NCBI GenBank assembly: GCA_915275065.1
Contig: CAJZGD010000061.1
Location: 1 to 11,575, forward strand
Length of the DNA stretch: 11,575 nucleotides
Reading direction: 5' to 3'
Origin: an uncultured Corynebacterium sp.
GTDB taxonomy: Bacteria > Actinomycetota > Actinomycetes > Mycobacteriales > Mycobacteriaceae
The notes beneath the pieces were generated by a model that ran no database searches, had not been told where the DNA came from, and saw nothing but the letters and a program-made list of their open reading frames with translations. Within the stretch, counting starts at the first letter, position 1; each line of letters starts with the position of its first letter. The translations under genes were made by a program, and so were the position numbers. Of this stretch, positions 6,656 through 11,575 are shown piece after piece.

Positions 6656-6913
6656 ATGACCAACCGTAAATTTATTGCTATCGCCTGCGCATTGGGGCTG
6701 GCCGCCACGGGTCTGGTTGCGTGCGATAAAACTGGGGCGATGTCGCCGGCGTCCGCACCAGCCATGTCGCCCGCAATGTCCATGTCGAACACGCCATCGG
6801 ATGCCATGACGCCGTCATCGTCGGAGGCCATGAGCCCGTCCGATTCCATGGCGCCATCGGGGATGGATTCTCAGGAAACCACGATGATGACCGAGGAAAA
6901 ATCGGGGCAGTAA
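6656..6913 (+). CDS. Small Met/Ser/Pro-rich lipoprotein
   Basis: The protein has 85 residues, with AAGGAG (6644-6649) six bases before the ATG. The signal peptide runs to a lipobox LVAC with the lipidated Cys at residue 23. The 62 residues after it are disordered in appearance: about ten Met, many Ser, Pro and Ala, and an acidic end. They contain loose repeats of the type (A/S)MSP, AMTPS and AMSPSDSMAP. There is no folded domain. The gene is divergent from dipZ and upstream of sigK, in a block where mycobacterial relatives carry fasciclin-domain lipoproteins (MPT83/MPT70). The Met and acidic content could suit Cu(I) binding or oxidation sensing, but that is speculation. It could also be the linker remnant of a lost fasciclin lipoprotein. 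The 51-base gap to sigK suggests co-transcription. Confidence 0.8.
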   Translation: MTNRKFIAIACALGLAATGLVACDKTGAMSPASAPAMSPAMSMSNTPSDAMTPSSSEAMSPSDSMAPSGMDSQETTMMTEEKSGQ

Positions 6914-6964
6914 TGATGAGTGGTAAAAAGCACAAACCTGTGTGGGGCGCTACTCTGGATAACC

Positions 6965-7528
6965 ATGGATCTATCCAGCGAAGAGCTACTTGTGCAGGTC
7001 GCCACTGGTGACAAGCGCGCATTCGGCGAACTTTATGATCGGCTAGCATCCCGGGTCATGGGTATCTGCATGCAGGTACTCCGCAACCGGGCCATCGCCG
7101 AAGAAATCACCCAAGAGGTATTTGTGGAAATCTGGCGCACCGCCCCAATGTTTTCCCCCGAAAGAGGGAGCGCGCAGGGGTGGGTGCTGCGCCTGGCCCG
7201 CTCCCGCGCCATTGATAAGCTTCGTTCCCGCATGGCAGCACTTGCGCGCGATGAGCGCACCACCATGCTTGAACAGCTCACCCGCTACATTGATGTGGAA
7301 GAAGACGCCATAACTAGTGTTGAGGGTGAGCATTTGCGTGCCGCGGTAAACGACATTGGGGAGCCGCACCGCACCGCCATTATGCTCACCTATTTTGGTG
7401 GGCTCACCCAGCAACAACTCGCCGACCACCTGGGCATTCCCCTGGGGACGGCTAAGACCCGGGTCCGTGATGGATTGAAAAAACTAAAATCTGCCCTGCA
7501 TGTTACCAATAAGAAAGAGGCACGATGA
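6965..7528 (+). CDS. sigK: ECF RNA polymerase sigma factor, SigK type
   Basis: The protein has 187 residues from the ATG at 6965, the usual length for SigK; a GTG at 6920 would add 15 residues with no family support. Sigma region 2 spans about residues 20-88, with the -10-binding part ending in QEVFVEIWR (50-58). Region 4 spans about 128-176 with the helix-turn-helix LTQQQLADHLGIPLGTAKTRVRDG (147-170), which reads the -35. It overlaps rskA by four bases (ATGA), the standard sigma/anti-sigma arrangement. The M. tuberculosis protein is reported to have a redox-sensing Cys pair in region 4; here the only Cys is C35, so that switch is absent. There is no strong ribosome site, so either coupling to the upstream lipoprotein gene or a leaderless start is possible. 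Likely targets are the two SigK-like promoters at 6545-6602. Confidence 0.9.
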   Translation: MDLSSEELLVQVATGDKRAFGELYDRLASRVMGICMQVLRNRAIAEEITQEVFVEIWRTAPMFSPERGSAQGWVLRLARSRAIDKLRSRMAALARDERTTMLEQLTRYIDVEEDAITSVEGEHLRAAVNDIGEPHRTAIMLTYFGGLTQQQLADHLGIPLGTAKTRVRDGLKKLKSALHVTNKKEAR

Positions 7529-8292
7529 CTACTAAGGACCAATCCTGGCTACCCGACGAGAAATTAGCCGACACTGAGCTTGCCGACGCCCTGGCGTTGT
7601 CCACGGTGCCGGTCACCCCGTCGGATTCCCTGAAGGATACTGTGCTGGCAGCCATCGACGAGATCGAACCGGAGGGAGATTCCAGCGCGCCGGCCACCGC
7701 AGGCGCAGACGCGGTGACCAGCACGGACGCTGCTGCCACGGACCCGGATGCCGCGGATCCTGCGGATGTGGCCGCGGCCAAGGCGGATTTGGGTGGGACT
7801 GGTGGCGGGCGCGTTATCAACCTGGGCAATTGGCAGTTTCGCCTATCGAAGCAACGCATCATGTTCATTGCCGCGGCGGCCGCAGTGGTCGCGCTCTTGG
7901 CCGGCAGCGGATTCCTCCTGCCCAAGCTGCTCTCCGCCCCCAGCACCGGGCCCACCAACCAGGCGATGTCCGAAATCATGCAGTCCGCGGATGCCCAAAG
8001 CATCACTATGAGTTCCAGTGGGGTACGACTCCACCTGGTGTCATCCACCACCATGAATAAGGCCGGGGCAATGGTGCAGGGCACCCCCGAAGTGAAAAAA
8101 GGCATGGGAATCCAGGTGTGGAGCGTGACCCAAGCCGGCCGCATCCATTCAGCCGGGGTGATCGCCCCCGAAGAGCATAAAGACGTGTGGATGCCATTTG
8201 AATCCGCCACCGCCAAGGTGATTCTGACCGAAGAACCAGTGGCCGGCAGCGCCAAGCCCACCGGAACGATCCTAGGGGAAATGCAGCTATAG
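7525..8292 (+). CDS. rskA: Anti-sigma-K factor RskA
   Basis: The protein has 255 residues; the ATG at 7525 overlaps the sigK stop. The cytoplasmic N-terminal part (1-50) has short amphipathic helices (TELADALALSTVPVTPSDSLKDTVLAAIDEIE) typical of RskA-type anti-sigma domains that bind the sigma factor, without the zinc HxxxCxxC motif. A long Ala/Asp-rich linker (51-95) precedes one membrane helix (about 112-132). The extracytoplasmic C-terminal domain (about 140-255) matches the RskA family pattern, with VWSVTQAG...SAGVI and a final TEEP.G...PTG.IL..MQL. The family holds SigK at the membrane and, in mycobacteria, releases it after regulated intramembrane proteolysis involving the site-2 protease Rip1. 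It ends the plus-strand operon before the terminator at 8341. Confidence 0.9.
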   Translation: MTTKDQSWLPDEKLADTELADALALSTVPVTPSDSLKDTVLAAIDEIEPEGDSSAPATAGADAVTSTDAAATDPDAADPADVAAAKADLGGTGGGRVINLGNWQFRLSKQRIMFIAAAAAVVALLAGSGFLLPKLLSAPSTGPTNQAMSEIMQSADAQSITMSSSGVRLHLVSSTTMNKAGAMVQGTPEVKKGMGIQVWSVTQAGRIHSAGVIAPEEHKDVWMPFESATAKVILTEEPVAGSAKPTGTILGEMQL

Positions 8293-8340
8293 CTGCGGAT
8301 AATGCACCTTGGGGTGTCGACAAGCGAGCTTGTTTGCAAT

Positions 8341-8381
8341 AAAACGTAACGACCACTGGCATGCGGTGGTCGTTATGTTTT
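8341..8381. terminator. Strong hairpin terminator after rskA
   Basis: AAAACGTAACGACCAC (8341-8356) pairs with GTGGTCGTTATGTTTT (8366-8381) around a 9-base loop with only one wobble. The A-tract on one side and T-tract on the other make it a candidate bidirectional terminator. A smaller inverted repeat, ACAAGC/GCTTGT (8320-8333), precedes it. Confidence 0.85.
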
Positions 8382-8564
8382 CTCCGTCGGCGGAAGCCCA
8401 ATGCCGCCCATCATGGCGATTTCCGCATTAGCCAACCGCGCAATCGCAAGCACTCCTCCACGATGCTTGACGACAGGCTCTCGTGGGGAAGAATATAAGC
8501 CAAAACGCAGTCAATAAGGCCCAATAATGCACAAAAAGTACAAATTTTGGCCTAAAATATAGGT
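8382..8564. promoter_or_regulatory. Intergenic stretch with candidate promoter/operator of the ATPase gene
   Basis: TAAAAT (8553-8558) is a plausible -10 that would start transcription at or within a base or two of the ATG at 8565. This, plus the lack of any Shine-Dalgarno sequence, suggests a leaderless mRNA. No good -35 is visible. An inverted repeat GCCAAAA (8499-8505) / TTTTGGC (8545-8551) brackets the expected -35 region, with a 39-base spacer, and could be an operator. The part 8382-8450 holds no convincing gene, only a short minus-strand frame ending at about 8377. Confidence 0.4.
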
Positions 8565-9890
8565 ATGCTGCTTTCATTCACGGTCAAGAACTACCGATCT
8601 TTTGCTCATGAAACCACTTTGGACATGCAGTCCCCAAAGTTTCAAACACTGCGACCCCGCGAGAACGAGTCATGGAATGATCTTGTTCTTAAGCGGGCAG
8701 CAATTTTTGGCGCTAATGCTTCCGGTAAGACCAACATAATCAAACCATTGGGGATACTGCGCAAGGCCATTACATCGTCAATACGAAACGAAGACTTGGT
8801 AAAAAATTTATATAACCCACACAAACTTTATAAAGATGATCCCACCACATTCATCACTGAATATGAGTATAAGGACATTCGGTATCGGTGGACATTAGTG
8901 CTGGATAAAGCCGGCATCGTTGAAGAAAGCTTATATGCCAATGCCAAACGAATTTGGCGACCCATTTTTGAGCGCGAACGTGACACAATCATTTTTGGCA
9001 AAGGTGCACAAATCCCCATCGCCGCACAAGAGAATATTAATCAGTTTCTCAAGCCAACCGCATTATGTTTTAGCGCCTGGCGAACAATAAAAAATCCGGG
9101 TAGGTTTATTGGCGCAGTGTACTGGTGGAGAAATAAGATACGGCCTCCGATCCATGTCTCTGATTCAGATCGGGAAGCCCGCCATTCTTGGGTCATGAAG
9201 CTTGCCTCAAAAAATCTTAATTGGTTGGAACTACTCAAACACATGATGACCGCCGCGGATGTGGGAATAACAGATGTTTCCGTTAAGGAAGAAGCATTGC
9301 CGGAAAGACTACGAGAAATCCTCATGGATTTAGAAAAAGCACAGACAGAAATCTCAGGTAACACACCACAAGGTAGGTTCCTTGACGAATACCGCCAACG
9401 GTATATTGAGTTCCATCACGAAGGCGAATCAGATGGCTTTGTTCTCAAGGAAGAGGATGAGTCACGAGGCACACAGGTATGGATTGATAGTATTTTCCCT
9501 GCGCTTTATGCGCTTTACCATGGTGCGCTCCTTATCGTTGATGAATTAGATAGCAGCCTGCATCCCACATTGCTGCGTGAATTCATTCATTACTTCCAGG
9601 ATGAAGAGATTAATACCCAAGGTGCACAGTTGATTTTCACGACCCATGATCTCACGCTCCTAGGCAACCACCCCACGGAAGCGCTAGATCGCAACGAGGT
9701 ATGGTTTGTGGAAAAGCAGCAATCAATTTCCAAGCTCATTGCTTTGAGTGAATTTTCATCACGCGATAATCACAATATTGAGAAGCGCTATCTCCAGGGT
9801 GTCTTTGGCGCTGTTCCTATCACTTCCTCACGAGGCATTGTCGAGGCCCTAGATGCATTACGTTCAGCGATAACGGAAACGAAAGCATAG
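8565..9890 (+). CDS. AAA/ABC-type ATPase, RloA/AbiLi-like (AAA_15/AAA_21)
   Basis: The 441-residue cytoplasmic ATPase begins with the family hallmark MLLSFTVKNYRSF. Walker A is GANASGKT (49-56). An ABC-signature-like SRGT lies at 300-303, Walker B LLIVDELD at 322-329 (D326, E327) and the switch histidine in TTHD is H361. The central 90-290 region is the family-specific insertion between the two halves of the ATPase core. There is no C-terminal Toprim domain, so it is not an OLD nuclease; that activity would be supplied by the partner three bases downstream. Such ATPases paired with RloB proteins are known as RloAB and as the lactococcal abortive-infection pair AbiLi/AbiLii. By analogy with related ATPase-nuclease systems it would sense infection and license the toxic partner. 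It is more AT-rich than sigK/rskA, with different codon use, suggesting acquisition. PARIS AriA is a more distant relative. Confidence 0.88.
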   Translation: MLLSFTVKNYRSFAHETTLDMQSPKFQTLRPRENESWNDLVLKRAAIFGANASGKTNIIKPLGILRKAITSSIRNEDLVKNLYNPHKLYKDDPTTFITEYEYKDIRYRWTLVLDKAGIVEESLYANAKRIWRPIFERERDTIIFGKGAQIPIAAQENINQFLKPTALCFSAWRTIKNPGRFIGAVYWWRNKIRPPIHVSDSDREARHSWVMKLASKNLNWLELLKHMMTAADVGITDVSVKEEALPERLREILMDLEKAQTEISGNTPQGRFLDEYRQRYIEFHHEGESDGFVLKEEDESRGTQVWIDSIFPALYALYHGALLIVDELDSSLHPTLLREFIHYFQDEEINTQGAQLIFTTHDLTLLGNHPTEALDRNEVWFVEKQQSISKLIALSEFSSRDNHNIEKRYLQGVFGAVPITSSRGIVEALDALRSAITETKA

Positions 9891-9893
9891 AAC

Positions 9894-10535
9894 ATGGCCA
9901 AAAAGAATAGGAACAAAGAAACAAATTCACGCCGACGCAGAGGTCCAGAAACGCGCTCCACGTCTAAGCCCATTCTCCTCTTTGTACAGGGAGAATGCAC
10001 CGAAAAAGACTATTTCAAACTTTTAAAACGTCACTTAAGGTTGCATAGCCTTACCATAATAACAGAATCACAATCACCAGAAAACCTCATTAAGCAGACA
10101 AAAACCACCATTAACAGAGAGAATGACGCGCCCTTTTCCGCAATATACTATGTTGTTGATGTTGATGCCACTAGTAATGAGCAGTTCCATCAAGCCTTCA
10201 AAGCAGCAAAAGATGCAACTAATCGCAAAACCGAATACCATTTTGTGGTATCCCATGAAAGCTTTGAAGCCTGGCTACTAGCACACTTCGAAGACATTCG
10301 AAACAAAAACATTCCTCGAACAACCATGGGCAAAAACTTACAGGGTAGAAAAATGCTCAATGGCCCCAACGATAAAAACGTTTCAGATGACTTCCCAGTG
10401 GGAGATTATGAACAGGCTGTGAAGCAAGTCACGCATTGTGCCTTTGATGAGGTCAACCGAGAAACTACTAGCACAGCAATGCCCCACCTGATTACTGAGC
10501 TCATAAAGTTGAAGCCAAAAACCCAACCAAAATAG
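9894..10535 (+). CDS. RloB/AbiLii-like Toprim-type putative nuclease effector
   Basis: The protein has 213 residues. Its start lies three bases after the ATPase stop, so the two are translated together. A basic N-terminus (2-25, Lys/Arg/Asn-rich) could contact nucleic acid. The core fits the RloB family: LLFVQGECTEKDYF (28-41) with the acidic G-E-x-T-E motif (E34, E37); then YYVVDVD (84-90) with D88 and D90, together the two acidic clusters expected of a Toprim-like metal site; then SHESFEAWLLAHF (119-131), the family's conserved Phe-Glu-x-Trp-Leu block. The extended family includes toxic effectors of abortive infection, but the exact target is not known to me. It converges on the lipoprotein gene at 10538 with only two bases between stop codons and no terminator hairpin. 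Confidence 0.85.
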   Translation: MAKKNRNKETNSRRRRGPETRSTSKPILLFVQGECTEKDYFKLLKRHLRLHSLTIITESQSPENLIKQTKTTINRENDAPFSAIYYVVDVDATSNEQFHQAFKAAKDATNRKTEYHFVVSHESFEAWLLAHFEDIRNKNIPRTTMGKNLQGRKMLNGPNDKNVSDDFPVGDYEQAVKQVTHCAFDEVNRETTSTAMPHLITELIKLKPKTQPK

Positions 10536-10537
10536 GG

Positions 10538-11575
10538 CTACCTGCTCGACTTGAGGTCCTGCGGCCACCGGGATTTGTCCAGGGTGAATAGTGGCTCATC
10601 CCGGAGCTCCGCCACGCCGTCGCCAAGCACCACGGTGCTGGAATTATTCGAAATCTTGACGGTATCGCCGCGGGTATCCACAAAATATGGGCCCACCTGC
10701 ACCACGGACTCGTCCGGGAACGTGTCCTCGGGGTTGATATTCCCCGACGGAAAATAGGATGTGCGCAATGATGGTGGTGGGCTGAACGAGAAGGATGCGA
10801 AATTGGTTTTACCTTCACTGTTGCTCTTGCTGTCGCTATTGGTTGGTGCCTGCGCGGGGCCCTCATTGACGATTGGCCAGGTGGCTTTCTGCCGGTTCGT
10901 GCAGCTCGGGCCACTGGTTTTCTGGGTCAGGTAGAAATCGCAGAGGATTTTTCCGTCGCTCATGGGGACGTCGGCAAGCACATTACCCTCATATGTTTTA
11001 ATTGCGGGCGAGTAATTCGCGTTACCCAGGGGGATGGTGATGGCGTCGCTCGCGGGCGGGTTGGTGTGAAAGTCCAGTTTCAGGGGTTTCACGTCGATGG
11101 TGGGGTTGGTTTCCTGCCGCAGCGCCCCATCCGCATATTTATAGGTGATTTTCTGGGTGGGTCCCTCGGTCACGCGCGGGTAGGCCAGGGCTTCGTAGGT
11201 GACCTCCAGCTGGTTGCCGGCGATCGTAATGTCGCGCGCATCATAGGCGAGGAGGAAACTCGCGTCGGTAATCAATTGGTCACGATGAAAAAATATGAGG
11301 GTGCGTTGTGCGGATTCCATCGCCATGGGATCGTAGTGCGCCGGGTCTTGTTCCACACCCTGGAGGCTCACCCAGCTGAGGTCGGCGCAGGGATCGAAGT
11401 GATTGTCCTGCACTGTGAAATAAAACTGGTGGCTGCTGCCCTGGATGGGGATTTTCTTAGCGGTTGCCCACAGTCCGAAGGCGGTTTCGGCCAGGTCGAG
11501 TTGGGGGTGGCATTCGGTGTCCGCCACCTGTGTGCCGGTCAGCCCGGTGTCGGCGCCGCCGCCGAGACCCGCCAT
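10538..11575 (-). CDS. LppP/LprE-family lipoprotein, second paralogue (5' partial)
   Basis: At least 345 residues are present. The frame is open to the right edge, where an ATG happens to fall at 11575. That is unlikely to be the true start because the visible N-terminus has no signal peptide or lipobox, which should lie just outside. It has the same order of motifs as the gene at 341-1432: LDLAETAFGLW, then FDPCADLSWV, a TLIFFHRDQLI block, a central region with ITYK, PL.LDFHTNPP and DGKILCDF, and a C-terminal DTRGDTVKISNN. Identity is clear but moderate, indicating an old duplication rather than a recent one. Its function at the cell envelope is unknown. It is convergent with the RloB-like gene. 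Confidence 0.85.
   Translation of the reverse strand: MAGLGGGADTGLTGTQVADTECHPQLDLAETAFGLWATAKKIPIQGSSHQFYFTVQDNHFDPCADLSWVSLQGVEQDPAHYDPMAMESAQRTLIFFHRDQLITDASFLLAYDARDITIAGNQLEVTYEALAYPRVTEGPTQKITYKYADGALRQETNPTIDVKPLKLDFHTNPPASDAITIPLGNANYSPAIKTYEGNVLADVPMSDGKILCDFYLTQKTSGPSCTNRQKATWPIVNEGPAQAPTNSDSKSNSEGKTNFASFSFSPPPSLRTSYFPSGNINPEDTFPDESVVQVGPYFVDTRGDTVKISNNSSTVVLGDGVAELRDEPLFTLDKSRWPQDLKSSR

Noticed and set aside
7503..8339. Long open frame on the minus strand opposite rskA (278 codons)
   Set aside because: It is the mirror of the rskA coding sequence. It has no ribosome site and low-complexity composition, while rskA has clear family features and overlaps sigK.
8377..8480. Minus-strand frame whose last residues read LANAEIAMMGGIGLPPTEKT, a possible gene remnant
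   Set aside because: It is very short, lacks a credible start, and its end lies inside the terminator hairpin; it is too weak to call.

Overview
The window looks like chromosomal DNA from a Corynebacterium or a close relative. The L-lactate dehydrogenase closely resembles, from memory, the C. glutamicum enzyme. It sits with LppP/LprE-type and Ltp-type lipoproteins and a DipZ / SigK / RskA cluster, all typical of mycolic-acid actinobacteria. I see no rRNA, tRNA, CRISPR array or insertion sequence.

Layout: positions 1-299 hold the 3' end of an unrecognised plus-strand reading frame. It converges on a minus-strand LppP/LprE-family lipoprotein gene (341-1432). Positions 1433-2170 hold that gene's promoter, a doubtful or decayed membrane-protein frame (about 1625-2057) and the promoter of an Ltp-family lipoprotein (2171-2725). 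Next comes a single-pass membrane protein of unknown function (3163-3633) behind an AT-rich leader with a perfect palindrome. The lipoprotein and the membrane protein are each followed by a copy of the same ~130-bp repeat, which carries a terminator-like hairpin. ldh (3861-4814) and dipZ (4923-6512) follow on the minus strand. Divergent from dipZ on the plus strand are a small Met-rich lipoprotein (6656-6913), an ECF sigma factor of the SigK type (6965-7528) and its membrane anti-sigma factor RskA (7525-8292), ending in a strong terminator. A lower-GC two-gene unit, an AAA/ABC-type ATPase (8565-9890) and an RloB-family Toprim-like protein (9894-10535), resembles RloAB/AbiL abortive-infection systems. 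It converges, with a 2-bp gap, on a second LppP/LprE-family gene (10538-11575) that runs off the right edge.

Two functional stories stand out. (1) The dipZ / Met-rich lipoprotein / sigK / rskA block looks like an extracytoplasmic redox or thiol regulon. In M. tuberculosis, SigK (restrained by RskA) drives dipZ and the secreted antigens MPT70/MPT83. Here the dipZ-lipoprotein intergenic region carries two oppositely directed SigK-like promoters that share one perfect palindrome as their -35 elements, and a tiny Met-rich lipoprotein stands where a fasciclin-type lipoprotein would be expected. (2) The ATPase-RloB pair is a candidate phage-defence cassette, and the Ltp lipoprotein elsewhere in the window belongs to a family with a known superinfection-exclusion member. 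All functional assignments rest on motif recognition by eye and not on database searches.
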